Below, piece by piece: positions 51,711 to 60,063 of a DNA stretch of 64,000 bases (positions are counted from its first letter, which is position 1; every line of letters starts with the position of its first letter). The stretch spans positions 2,666,001 to 2,730,000 of the forward strand of contig NZ_PRDL01000001.1 in assembly GCF_015182315.1 (NCBI RefSeq), given 5' to 3'. Origin of the DNA: Cellvibrio polysaccharolyticus (lineage in GTDB: Bacteria > Pseudomonadota > Gammaproteobacteria > Pseudomonadales > Cellvibrionaceae). A program made the position numbers and the translations under genes. The notes below the pieces were generated by a model. The model had not been told where the DNA came from and did no database searches. It was given only the letters and a program-made list of their open reading frames with translations.

Positions 51711-52934
51711 TCAACCGCTAATGCACACCTCACCTCTGCTCTCGCGGGTGACCACCCGAGCAACCAGAACCGCCAGCAGTGCGGCGGCGATCAGTAAAAA
51801 CGCGCTTAATTCAAAGGTTGCGCGGTAACCGATCAGGTCAAACATCAGGCCGCCAGCTGTTGCGCCAAATGCAATGGCGAGCTGGACTACCGCTACCATC
51901 AGCCCGCCGCCAGCTTCGGCATCGTCCGGCAAGGTTTTTGCCAGCCATGTCCACCAGGCAACCGGTGCGGCTGTTGCTATCAATCCCCATAGAGTGAGCA
52001 AAGCTGTCACCACAGAAACCACACTACCCATGATTACCAAAGCTACAGCGATCAAAGCCATAAGCAGCGGGATAATCGTTAACAGGCGGTAAAGGCCATT
52101 TGTTAGAAAGTTGCCAATCAGCACGGTACCGGCAAAACCCGATAACCCCATCACCAACAAAATAAGTGAAAGGCCGGATGCATCTACGCCGGTTACCATT
52201 TCAAGAAAAGGCCGCAGGTAGGTAAACAAGGTAAATTGCCCGGCAAAAAACAGGCTCACCGCCAACATGCCAGCAGCAACCGGGGGCCGTTTTAACAACC
52301 GGAAAACACTGTTGGCTTTTGACTGACCGGTTGGTTTCATCGCAGGCAAGCTCACCAACAGCCAAACGAACGCAATCACCGCCATGGGAACAATACAAAA
52401 GAAGGCGCCGCGCCATCCCATTATCGAACCCAGAAAACTGCCTAGCGGTGCGGCAATAACCATCGCCAGCGCATTGCCGCCATTAACGATTGCCAATGCA
52501 CGTGGCACCTGCTCGTCGGGCACCAAACGCATCGCAGTTGCGGCCGACAATGACCAGAAGCCGCCAATCGCAATACCAATCAAAGCCCGCCCCACCATGT
52601 ACATAAAATAGCTGGAGGCAAGCGCAACCAACGCACCGGAAACAACCGTAAGCAACGTCAATAAAAGCAGCAGAATTTTTCGATCAAGACGCCCTGCCAA
52701 TGACGCAATAAAAAGGCTCGTCACCAACGCAAAAGCACCGGACAAGGCAATGCCCTGCCCCGCCTGACCTTCAGTTACGCCCAGATCAGCCGCAAGCGGT
52801 GTTAATAAACTGACCGGCATAAATTCCGAAGCGACCAGAACAAACGCACCGAGCGACATGGCAAAAACCGCACTCCAGCGCGGTGAATTGTGGTGATGTT
52901 CAGATAACTTCGTACTCGATAAACCCGTTGGCAT
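51711..52934 (-). CDS. MFS transporter (AraJ/Bcr-like efflux)
   Basis: 407 residues with 12 predicted transmembrane helices. Motif A between helices 2 and 3 appears as GRLDRKILLLL, and the opening WSAVFAMSLGAFVLVASEFMPVSLL is typical of DHA1-type exporters such as AraJ, SotB and YdhP, which extrude sugars or drugs. It is monocistronic with its own promoter region shared with nothing on the plus strand. The start ATG has no striking Shine-Dalgarno. Substrate unknown. Confidence 0.88.
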   Translation of the reverse strand: MPTGLSSTKLSEHHHNSPRWSAVFAMSLGAFVLVASEFMPVSLLTPLAADLGVTEGQAGQGIALSGAFALVTSLFIASLAGRLDRKILLLLLTLLTVVSGALVALASSYFMYMVGRALIGIAIGGFWSLSAATAMRLVPDEQVPRALAIVNGGNALAMVIAAPLGSFLGSIMGWRGAFFCIVPMAVIAFVWLLVSLPAMKPTGQSKANSVFRLLKRPPVAAGMLAVSLFFAGQFTLFTYLRPFLEMVTGVDASGLSLILLVMGLSGFAGTVLIGNFLTNGLYRLLTIIPLLMALIAVALVIMGSVVSVVTALLTLWGLIATAAPVAWWTWLAKTLPDDAEAGGGLMVAVVQLAIAFGATAGGLMFDLIGYRATFELSAFLLIAAALLAVLVARVVTRESRGEVCISG

Positions 52935-53046
52935 TAACGATTCTCCAATAGCTCGCGAACGCCCACTGAAACAGCAGGCGCGAGCTATAAAAAATTAAAA
53001 TCAGGATGAGATGATTGAAACCGAAAAAACGGTTTGAATATTCCGT

Positions 53047-53252
53047 TTACTCAGCGCGTACGAGGGTGGCATGGTCGATAACGAACCGGGACTTCACATC
53101 GCCTTTAACACGGCAGTGTTAAGGATCAAATCAAAACTTTGTGCATGGGCTGCCATTTCTTCAGCATTACGTAAAACAACGACCTCGTTAGCCCCCGGAG
53201 CGTTTGGGGCTTCACGTTTGGATTCTGATGTAGCAAAGGCATATACAAACAT
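53047..53252 (-). pseudogene. Collapsed copy of a zinc alcohol dehydrogenase
   Basis: Minus-strand remnant of a gene paralogous to the alcohol dehydrogenase at 56040-57095. It begins with the same MFVYA, then jumps to the segment matching residues about 203-246 of the intact enzyme (SESKREAPNAPGANEVVV, SFDLILNTA). It jumps again, out of frame, to the C-terminal KGDVKSRFVIDHATL. Two internal deletions removed both zinc sites and most of the cofactor domain. Its upstream ~100 bp are also nearly the same as those of the intact gene, so gene and promoter were duplicated together. Confidence 0.85.
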
Positions 53253-53320
53253 AACCTACCTCAATCCTGTTACTGAACCGAAAAAATGAATAGCCATTTT
53301 CCCGGTTTCAGTCATTCAAT

Positions 53321-53353
53321 CGGTAGAGTATTGCTGTGGTTTTCTTGCCTGAT
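53321..53353 (-). promoter_or_regulatory. 33-bp element, copy A
   Basis: One of three copies of a 33-bp sequence sharing the invariant core CTGTGGTTTTCTTGCC. This copy lies 69 bp before the start of the decayed alcohol dehydrogenase and is probably a relic of its AraC-type operator. See copies at 57165 and 58116. Confidence 0.7.
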
Positions 53354-53374
53354 GCTATTGAGTTGCCTGGAAAG

Positions 53375-54124
53375 CTATACCTGCCCCAAGCCACCATCGA
53401 CAGGAAGATCAATCCCGGTTACGAAGGAGCTGTCATCGCATGCCAGAAACAGTGCGACGCTGGCAGCCTCTTCCACGCGCCCTACGCGGCCCATCGGCAT
53501 TGTTTCCAGCATTTTCGGTAGTGCTGCCTCAATAGCCTCCAACGGAACGCCCAATTTTCCAAATATCGGAGTTTCAACGAGGCCGGGGCTGATCGAATTA
53601 ACCCGTATTTTTCGGTTCTTGAGATCTGTCGTCCAACTGCGCGCAAATGAACGCGTTGCCGCTTTGGTCGCGGAATAAACCGAATGTAGCGGGCTGCCTT
53701 TTTTATGAGCAACCGAGGCATTGAGAATAATCGACGCGCCCTCGCTTAACAGCGGTAGTGCCTTTTGCACGGAGAAAAACAAGCCGCGGACATTGGCATT
53801 GAACTGCTGATCAAAGTCCTCCGGCGTCACGGCCTCGAATGGAGCAAGATTGTTGACCCCGGCATTGGCAAACAGCACGTCGATCCTGCCAAAACGCGCG
53901 CCGACTTCCGTATAGAGCGCGTCCAGCGCATCCAGATCAGAAACGTCCGTGACGATGGGTACAACACTTTCACCAATTTCAGCAGCAGCTTCATCGAGGG
54001 AAGATTTTGTGCGACCGACGATAACGACTGTTGCGCCTTCCTGAGCAAACAGCTTTGCCGATGCGAGGCCGATGCCACTACCGCCGCCAGTGATTAGTGC
54101 AATCTTGCCAGCCAGTTTTGCCAT
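53375..54124 (-). CDS. SDR-family oxidoreductase
   Basis: 249-residue classical SDR. TGGGSGIG (12-19) binds the cofactor, NAGVNNLAP is the NAG motif, catalytic Ser in NASVAHKKG and Tyr/Lys in YSATKAA near 152-156. The C-terminal GIDLPVDGGLGQV is the common end of FabG-like dehydrogenases. An Arg at residue 38 (VGRTKSS) favours NADPH. It has AGGAG before the ATG and is divergent from an AraC regulator at 54349, which probably controls it. Substrate unknown; such SDR/AraC pairs often handle small aldehydes or ketones. Confidence 0.9.
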   Translation of the reverse strand: MAKLAGKIALITGGGSGIGLASAKLFAQEGATVVIVGRTKSSLDEAAAEIGESVVPIVTDVSDLDALDALYTEVGARFGRIDVLFANAGVNNLAPFEAVTPEDFDQQFNANVRGLFFSVQKALPLLSEGASIILNASVAHKKGSPLHSVYSATKAATRSFARSWTTDLKNRKIRVNSISPGLVETPIFGKLGVPLEAIEAALPKMLETMPMGRVGRVEEAASVALFLACDDSSFVTGIDLPVDGGLGQV

Positions 54125-54186
54125 TTCATATGCTCCTGATTAGTCATAAAGGTGCGAAAAAGTGCGTCGCACCAGCGCGGTTACAA

Positions 54187-54327
54187 TTACGCTTCAACGT
54201 GGTGTTTACAGCTCGATACACCGATATCGCAGACCATGTTGGTGATAGAGAGGTCGCGTGCATTGAGTGAAGTGAAACTATAACGAGGCTTGACTGGATC
54301 ATCTATTACATGGAGTATTAATTTCAT
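54187..54327 (-). CDS. Possible 46-residue small ORF
   Basis: Minus-strand frame starting MKLILHVIDDPVKPRYSF and ending KHHVEA, with GGG a few bases before the ATG. It fills the gap between the SDR and AraC genes and would be transcribed with the SDR. No family is recognised and the AraC/SDR promoters must lie in the same DNA, so it may be a chance frame or a decayed gene end. Confidence 0.25.
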   Translation of the reverse strand: MKLILHVIDDPVKPRYSFTSLNARDLSITNMVCDIGVSSCKHHVEA

Positions 54328-54348
54328 AACCCATCGTCCGAGATTTTC

Positions 54349-55257
54349 ATGCATCCATTTGATTCCGTCCTCAGCGCTATGCAAATCCGAAGCTCACTCT
54401 TCGTGCGCATGCAGGCCCATGCGCCGTGGGCCATATCATTCGATAGCGGCGCCCAGGCCCGGCTTGTCGTCATCGCCAAGGGGCGAGGTTGGTTTACCCA
54501 CGCCGGGTATCCGCCCGTGGTCGTCCAGCAAGGCGATTGCCTCATCATCAAACAAGGGGTAATGGGTATTTTGGGTGATGCGCCGGATCGGGTTGCCGTG
54601 CCTTGCTGGCATATTGCCGACCATGTTACTGGCGAGGCCGTTTCCTTTGGCGGAGACGGTGAAGCCTGCGAGTTTTTCTCGACATTGTTCAGCTTTGACC
54701 ACGCAGCAGGGGAACCCCTTTCAGCACTATTGCCGGATGTTGTGCAGGTCGCCATGCCGGAATCAGATGCAGGGAGAATGGTTTCAATACTGGAGCAGAT
54801 CGGAATAGAAGAGGCGCATGAATCGCTGGGCGGCTCGTATGTTGTTGGCCGACTGCTTGATGTGTTGTTTATCCAGGCGATCAGAACCTGGGCAAGCGCC
54901 GAGGGCAATATGCCGGAAGGTTGGCTCGCCGGGCTGACACATCGCCAACTGTCGCAAACACTGCACCGAATCCACGCCGATCTTGCCCATCCGTGGACAC
55001 TCGATCAACTGGCTCGCAGTGCAAGTATGTCGCGCTCCACCTTTGCTGCACTGTTCAAGTCGGTTGTCGGTATACCGCCTCTGACTTACATTGCGACCTG
55101 GCGCATTTATCAGGCAAAACTCATCCTTGCCTCCGGCCAATCAATCACCACGGCGGCAGAGCAAACGGGATATGGCAGTGACATCGCACTCAGCCGCGCG
55201 TTCAAGGTTGCAACCGGTATGTCACCGGGACAATGGCGGCGCGAGCAGACAATGTGA
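54349..55257 (+). CDS. AraC-family regulator with cupin sensor domain
   Basis: 302 residues. The N-terminal ~190 residues form a cupin-type ligand pocket (WAISFDSGAQARLVVIAKGRG, VVVQQGDCLIIKQG) of the AraC_binding-6 kind. The C-terminal ~100 residues hold two helix-turn-helices: LDQLARSASMSRSTFAALFK and the conserved DIALSRAFKVATGMSPGQW. It is divergent from the SDR gene at 53375, the usual arrangement of a regulator and its target. The inducer is unknown. About 80 bp after it lies the 3' end of the hydrolase pseudogene. Confidence 0.9.
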   Translation: MHPFDSVLSAMQIRSSLFVRMQAHAPWAISFDSGAQARLVVIAKGRGWFTHAGYPPVVVQQGDCLIIKQGVMGILGDAPDRVAVPCWHIADHVTGEAVSFGGDGEACEFFSTLFSFDHAAGEPLSALLPDVVQVAMPESDAGRMVSILEQIGIEEAHESLGGSYVVGRLLDVLFIQAIRTWASAEGNMPEGWLAGLTHRQLSQTLHRIHADLAHPWTLDQLARSASMSRSTFAALFKSVVGIPPLTYIATWRIYQAKLILASGQSITTAAEQTGYGSDIALSRAFKVATGMSPGQWRREQTM

Positions 55258-55339
55258 GGTCTGGACGACCAGCAAATTCCGATGCCACCCGCACAAACGC
55301 AACGAGCGATATCGAAAACACAGCGCCCCAGCTTTGCAC

Positions 55340-56025
55340 TTACTTCAAGTTAGTACTGAAAAAGGCGGTTAACTTGTCGAAAGGGATGAGGCTCACGCGG
55401 TCGTAAAGATCCACGTGGCCAGCGCCTGGAATAATAAGCAATGGTTTGGGTTCGCCAGCAAGTCGGCAGGCCTTTTCGCTGAATTCTTTTGAATACGCAG
55501 CGTCCCCGGTAGCAAGTGGCGATGGCTTTCATGCGCGGATCAATTTTCGCCGCGCTGATGGCAAAACTTCCGCTACCGCAAATACCCAACACGCCGATTT
55601 GGTCGCGGTTAACCAAAGACTGGGGGCTTAAAAAATCCACTGCTGCACTAAAGGTCATCGCTGTAAATTTCAGGGGATACCAAATGACCGGGCTCACCGT
55701 CGCTCTCGCCCCAGAATGATAAATCTATCGACAAGGTAACGAAGCCTTGCTCGGCCAACTTTTGTGCGTAAAGATTGGAGCTTTGCTCTTTCACCGCTCC
55801 CATAGGATGGCCCACGATAATCGCAGGGCTTTTTGTATTTGCTTTGTGGTTTTTCGGAACGTAAAGGTTGCCCACCACCTTCATTTTATATTGATTATTG
55901 AAAGCGACCTTTTGCGTGGTCACTTTATCGCTTTGGAAGAAGTTATCCGCACCATTGGATAAGTCGGCACCCACTGCAGTAACTGAACTCGCCATAATTG
56001 CCAGCGCACAGAATATCTTTCTCAT
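55340..56025 (-). pseudogene. Frameshifted alpha/beta-hydrolase
   Basis: Remnant of a secreted dienelactone-hydrolase-like protein. ATG 56025 (AAGGAGA upstream) starts a signal peptide (RKIFCALAIMASSVTAVGA) and the first half of the hydrolase (GNLYVPKNHK, SFWGESDGEPG). The frame then shifts near 55660, where an extra T breaks YSDDL from SAAVDFLSPQS, and continues with the nucleophile elbow GICGSGSFA. A second shift after ATCYRG leads to AYSKEFSEKACRLAG and the catalytic-His segment GAGHVDLYD. The stretch between Ser and His is shorter than in intact relatives, so a deletion is also likely. It follows the alcohol dehydrogenase on the same strand by 14 bp. Confidence 0.85.
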
Positions 56026-56039
56026 AAAAATCTCCTTGC

Positions 56040-57095
56040 TTAAGGGTTGCAAGCCAGAGTGGCGTTATCAATAACGAACCGGTACTTCACATCGCCTTTA
56101 ACGAGGCGATCAAAGGCTTTATTAATTTCATCCGCGCGAATCAATTCGATATCCGCAAGGATATTGTGCTCGGCACAAAAATCCAGCATCTCCTGGGTTT
56201 CGGCGATACCGCCAATCATCGAACCACCAATCCAGCGGCGCTTCATAATCAAATTAAAAACATTGGGGGATGGATGCGGCGAAGCCGGTGCGCCCACCAG
56301 TGTTAATACTGCATCACGTTTGAGAAGAACCAGAAAAGCATCCAGATCATGCGGCGCTGCAACGGTATTTAAAATCAAATCGAAACTTTTTGCGTGCTGC
56401 TCCATCTCTGCAGAATTATTGGATACCACCACTTCATTGGCACCGAGTAATTTGGCTTCTTCGCGTTTTGCCTCAGTGGTCGTAAAGGCAACCACATAAG
56501 CCCCCAGTGCATGCGCCAGCTTGATACCAACGTGCCCTAACCCGCCAATACCCACGATGCCGATTTTTTTGCCAGGACCGGCATTCCAATGGCGCAAAGG
56601 TGAATAAGTGGTGATACCCGCGCAAAGCAGCGGCGCTACCGCAGCCAGTTCATTTTCGGAATGGCGAATACGCAATACATAACGTTGATGTACGACGATT
56701 TTTTGTGAGTAACCACCAAGCGTCCAGCCGGGGTTGTCTGGCGTGGGATAGTTATAAGTGCCGACCATGCCGTCGCAATAATTCTCCAAACCATCGTGGC
56801 ACTCGTCACAATGTTTGCAGCTATCGACGATGCAACCTACACCAACCAGATCACCAGTTTTGAAACCGGAAACCTCTGCCCCTACAGCAGAAACCCGCCC
56901 GACAATTTCATGACCGGGCACGCAAGGAAATTGTGTGCCCTGCCACTCGGCACGAACCTGGTGCAGGTCGGAATGGCAAATACCGCAATAGGCGATATCA
57001 ATTTGAACATCATGTGCGCCGGGTTCACGGCGGGTAATGCGCATAGGTTCAAGAGGTTTATCGCCCGCATGGGCACCGTAGGCATATACAAACAT
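56040..57095 (-). CDS. Zinc-dependent NAD(P) alcohol dehydrogenase (YahK/CAD type)
   Basis: 351 residues. Catalytic zinc ligands are Cys40 (CGICHSD), His61-Glu62 (PGHE) and Cys158. The structural-zinc cysteines are C93, C96, C99 and C107. GIGGLGHVG (182-190) binds the cofactor, and the following FTTTEAKREEA fits NADPH-preferring cinnamyl-alcohol-dehydrogenase-like enzymes such as YahK, which reduce a broad range of aldehydes. It precedes the hydrolase pseudogene. A conserved 33-bp element lies 70 bp upstream of its start, the presumed target of the AraC regulator at 58245. A decayed duplicate lies at 53047-53252. Confidence 0.93.
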   Translation of the reverse strand: MFVYAYGAHAGDKPLEPMRITRREPGAHDVQIDIAYCGICHSDLHQVRAEWQGTQFPCVPGHEIVGRVSAVGAEVSGFKTGDLVGVGCIVDSCKHCDECHDGLENYCDGMVGTYNYPTPDNPGWTLGGYSQKIVVHQRYVLRIRHSENELAAVAPLLCAGITTYSPLRHWNAGPGKKIGIVGIGGLGHVGIKLAHALGAYVVAFTTTEAKREEAKLLGANEVVVSNNSAEMEQHAKSFDLILNTVAAPHDLDAFLVLLKRDAVLTLVGAPASPHPSPNVFNLIMKRRWIGGSMIGGIAETQEMLDFCAEHNILADIELIRADEINKAFDRLVKGDVKYRFVIDNATLACNP

Positions 57096-57164
57096 AGTGT
57101 TACCTTAATCCTGTAGCTGAGCCGAAAAAATGATTAGTCATTTTCCCGGTATCAATCATTCAAT

Positions 57165-57197
57165 CGGTAGAGCATTTCTGTGGTTTTCTTGCCCGAT
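57165..57197 (-). promoter_or_regulatory. 33-bp element, copy B (alcohol dehydrogenase promoter)
   Basis: Second copy of the 33-bp element (core CTGTGGTTTTCTTGCC invariant), 70 bp upstream of the intact alcohol dehydrogenase start. About 110 bp around it match the region around copy A. Likely AraC-family activator site. Confidence 0.75.
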
Positions 57198-57259
57198 CAT
57201 ATGGAGTTGTCAGTCAATTTCCCATTTGCCAGGTGACACAGCGTTTTAGATGAAGGCTG

Positions 57260-58057
57260 TTATTTTGTTACAGGCACTGGAGCTGAGTAACTGAATGCAT
57301 TGTTGCTAACACCTGCATAAAAGGCTTTGCCTTGTTGCAAGGTCTTAAGCACGGAGTTATCGCCGGCATTCACCGTGAATGAAACAACTTCCGCTTCGTT
57401 GCCGGTGGCTAACCATGGAATTTCTGACTTGATAATTTTTCCGTCCGGTAATTGGCTGTAACTGTTGGCAAGCCCTTCACCTGCAAATGGTTTATCGGTT
57501 TTTATTTTCAATTCCAGTTTGAAGCCTTCCTGACCGTCTTTATCAAATACCGCCAGCGCCTCACTACCATCACGTTTCACCGACACATCTTTATCAATTA
57601 CATAGGGATAATTGTAAAATCCGGTGAATCCTTGCAAGGCTGAGTTGTTATCCACCTTGCCCCACACGACCCAGTTACCGTCTTCAGCGGCATTATTTTC
57701 AACCCCTCTTACCTGAACGAAAAAGAAAGCCAGTGTGTAGTTGGCCACACCGTAAGCCTGGTCAGTGGTATACATCTCAATGCCGCCAATTACTTGGCCA
57801 TTGGCATCACTTTTTACCGTTACGCCGTCAGGAAGCAGTTTTTGCACGTCGTCCGCTTTAAAATGGAAAAGTGTCATCATCGCAGCAGAGGTACGGGCTA
57901 TATAAGGAGGTGCCGTAAGGTTAGCGGTAGCAGTATTTTCTGCCGCGTACACCACAGAGGGCGCGCCCGCGCAGAGCAGCATTACAAGGGCAAGGGATTT
58001 TCCAACGCTGGTAGTTAGAGGCTTTAAAATACAGCGAGGCAAGGTCTTTTGATCCAT
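57260..58057 (-). CDS. Secreted acetoacetate-decarboxylase-like protein
   Basis: 265 residues from ATG 58057 (GGAGA 8-9 bp upstream). The much longer upstream frame overlaps the divergent AraC gene and is not used. A signal peptide of ~38 residues ends PSVVYA. The mature domain (ARTSAAMMTLFHFKADDVQ, GGIEMYTTDQAYGVANYT, FVQVRGVENN) suggests the acetoacetate-decarboxylase-like beta-cone fold, but I cannot point to the Schiff-base lysine with certainty. It is divergent from the AraC-type gene at 58245, and element copy C lies 59 bp upstream, so it is probably part of the aldehyde/ketone response with the alcohol dehydrogenase. The 163 bp between its stop and the dehydrogenase start hold copy B. 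Confidence 0.6.
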   Translation of the reverse strand: MDQKTLPRCILKPLTTSVGKSLALVMLLCAGAPSVVYAAENTATANLTAPPYIARTSAAMMTLFHFKADDVQKLLPDGVTVKSDANGQVIGGIEMYTTDQAYGVANYTLAFFFVQVRGVENNAAEDGNWVVWGKVDNNSALQGFTGFYNYPYVIDKDVSVKRDGSEALAVFDKDGQEGFKLELKIKTDKPFAGEGLANSYSQLPDGKIIKSEIPWLATGNEAEVVSFTVNAGDNSVLKTLQQGKAFYAGVSNNAFSYSAPVPVTK

Positions 58058-58115
58058 ACAAAACGTCTCCAAAGAAAATTCAATGAACCTCATTTTCCGG
58101 AGGCATCCGCCAAAC

Positions 58116-58148
58116 CGATAGATCATTCCTGTGGTTTTCTTGCCTGAT
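58116..58148. promoter_or_regulatory. 33-bp element, copy C (AraC / secreted protein promoters)
   Basis: Third copy: CGATAGATCATTCCTG followed by the shared TGGTTTTCTTGCC and TGAT. It differs from A and B at a few positions before the core. It is placed 59 bp before the secreted-protein start and 97 bp before the AraC start, so one site may serve both directions. Confidence 0.75.
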
Positions 58149-58244
58149 TCTCTGCCAGTTCGTCCAAATGATAGACAGCCCTCAGGCCGGGCGAGTAGAG
58201 TTCTCTTCCACCATGAAATGACTACGCCCTCTGGAGAAGGCTCG

Positions 58245-59177
58245 ATGGAAAGCCCCAAACCCGCACAGCATGACAAGCTGGTTCGCATCATTCAGGCCTT
58301 CACCAAAGACACCGGGGATTACGCCACACCTATTGCTGATCTGGGTTTGTACCGACGCAATGAACCTGCCCCGCCAAAAACCTGCATGGTTCCGCCCAGC
58401 ATTGTGTTTATAGCCCAGGGTGCGAAGGAAATGTTGGTGGGCGGAGAAAGTTACCCCTACAGCCCATGGCGCTTCTTGCTCACCTCGGTAGACCTGCCCG
58501 CGAACTCTGCTGTGATAGAAGCCAGCCCGGAAAAGCCATGTCTGGGGTTTACCTATAAACTGGATTTGCGCGTACTGGCCGAGCTGGTTGCTCAGGGCGG
58601 CCTGCCCGCCATGCGTGAGCGAGCGGCTACCAAAAGTGTAGGGATTGGTACAGTAACGGAAAGTTTGCTTGACCCCTTTGAGCGGTTGCTGGGTTTATTG
58701 GAAGAACCGGACGCGATTCCAGTATTAAGCCCGTTGCTGCATCGGGAAATTCACTACCGGTTATTACTCAGCGACCAAACCGCCATGCTGCGGCAAATCG
58801 CCGCTATTGATTCCCAAGGCCATCGCGTTGCCAAAGCCATCGACTGGCTGAAATTGAATTACTCAACGTCTTTTCGGGTTGAAGAACTTGCCGCCCGCGT
58901 ACAAATGAGCGCGCCCACCTTCCACCACCACTTTCGCCACCTCACCGCCATGAGCCCGCTGCAATATCAAAAGTGGTTACGACTCAGCGAAGCAAAACGC
59001 CTGATGCTCAACGAGCACCTCGACGCCGCCAGCGCCGCTTTTCATGTCGGCTACGAAAGCCCATCACAATTCAGCCGGGAATATGCACGGTTATTTGGTT
59101 CGCCACCGAAGCGGGATATTGCGAGCTTGCGGAGCCAGGCTGAAGAGTCGAGCGCCTCCACGCTTTTATCATCGTGA
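58245..59177 (+). CDS. AraC-family regulator (YqhC-like)
   Basis: 310 residues from ATG 58245, preceded by GGAGAAGG. The N-terminal AraC_N domain (about 30-180: PPSIVFIAQGAKEMLVGGE, FLLTSVDLPANSAVIEAS) is that of YqhC-like regulators. The C-terminal DNA-binding region has two HTH motifs (VEELAARVQMSAPTFHHHF and AFHVGYESPSQFSREYARLFG). In E. coli YqhC activates the aldehyde reductase gene yqhD in response to aldehydes. Here the neighbours include an aldehyde/alcohol dehydrogenase, supporting the same logic. The three 33-bp elements are the likely targets. Confidence 0.9.
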   Translation: MESPKPAQHDKLVRIIQAFTKDTGDYATPIADLGLYRRNEPAPPKTCMVPPSIVFIAQGAKEMLVGGESYPYSPWRFLLTSVDLPANSAVIEASPEKPCLGFTYKLDLRVLAELVAQGGLPAMRERAATKSVGIGTVTESLLDPFERLLGLLEEPDAIPVLSPLLHREIHYRLLLSDQTAMLRQIAAIDSQGHRVAKAIDWLKLNYSTSFRVEELAARVQMSAPTFHHHFRHLTAMSPLQYQKWLRLSEAKRLMLNEHLDAASAAFHVGYESPSQFSREYARLFGSPPKRDIASLRSQAEESSASTLLSS

Positions 59178-59283
59178 TAATCACTACAAGAATGTTACGA
59201 AGGATGAACTTTTAATTCTAAAAAAATTATTCTTTTAGTTAAAAAATTAGCACAATAACGTTCGTCGATAAGGCCAAATGGAT

Positions 59284-60012
59284 CTAATCCCCCATCAATA
59301 AACGCTCACGTGCAATAAAGTCGCTCAACTTATTAATCTGATGCCCCTCATCATTAAAATTCAGTGGCGACAGCCATTGGCTGTAAGCATTACGTAAACC
59401 CTGATATTCGCTATCAATAATGGAATACCAGGCGGTATCACGATTTCTTCCACGAGTAACAGCGGCTTGACGAAATATTCCCTCGAAGGTAAACCCGTAG
59501 CGTTGAGCTGCTGTTCGCGAGGGGGCATTCAGCGAATCGCATTTCCACTCAAAACGACGGTAGCCCAGGTCTTCAAAAACATATTTCAATAGAAGGAACA
59601 TCGTTTCTGTGGAAAGGGATGTACGTTGCATGCGGGGTGAATACACTACATGGCCAACCTCAACAACCCCATTTTTCACATCAATACGCATTAAAGCGAA
59701 GGTACCTACCGCTTTACCAGTAACCAGATCGATTACGGCATAGTGCAAAGGGTCACTCGATTTCACGATAGTTCTTAAAAAATCCTGATAGCTATTCAGA
59801 GTGTCAAACGGACCGTAGGGAAGATACGTCCAGTGGCGCGCATCGGGCACACTCGGATAGGACTGGTAAAGATCCACAGCGTGACGATCCATATCAAGAC
59901 GCTCTATCCTGCAAAGTTGGCCTGTAAGAGGTTGGCTGCCGGGCAATTCCGCCGCTTTCCAAGGAACAGCTTTGCCAACAGGCTGTTTAAACTGATTCAA
60001 TTGCTCTGTCAT
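59284..60012 (-). CDS. GNAT-family N-acetyltransferase (RimJ/RimL-like)
   Basis: 242 residues from ATG 60012 (GGGTGA 5 bp upstream); a GTG at 60021 is the alternative. The acetyl-CoA fold covers about 45-200: LCRIERLDMDRHAVDLYQSY, AVGTFALMRIDVKNGVVEVG and a C-terminal YRRFEWKCDSLNAPSRTAAQRYG-type segment (quoted in part) matching the RimJ/RimL branch. Some members acetylate protein N-termini, others amino acids or antibiotics. Divergent from the MocR regulator at 60064 with only 51 bp between, so it is the probable target of that regulator. Substrate not determinable. Confidence 0.85.
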   Translation of the reverse strand: MTEQLNQFKQPVGKAVPWKAAELPGSQPLTGQLCRIERLDMDRHAVDLYQSYPSVPDARHWTYLPYGPFDTLNSYQDFLRTIVKSSDPLHYAVIDLVTGKAVGTFALMRIDVKNGVVEVGHVVYSPRMQRTSLSTETMFLLLKYVFEDLGYRRFEWKCDSLNAPSRTAAQRYGFTFEGIFRQAAVTRGRNRDTAWYSIIDSEYQGLRNAYSQWLSPLNFNDEGHQINKLSDFIARERLLMGD

Positions 60013-60063
60013 ATTCTTCACCCGCTCGCATCAAAGAAGATCTCAAATTAAACCACTTATGGC

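Noticed and set aside
53286..53678. 130-codon plus-strand frame near the dehydrogenase remnant.
   Set aside because: Antisense to the SDR gene and to the duplicated promoter region; no family features.
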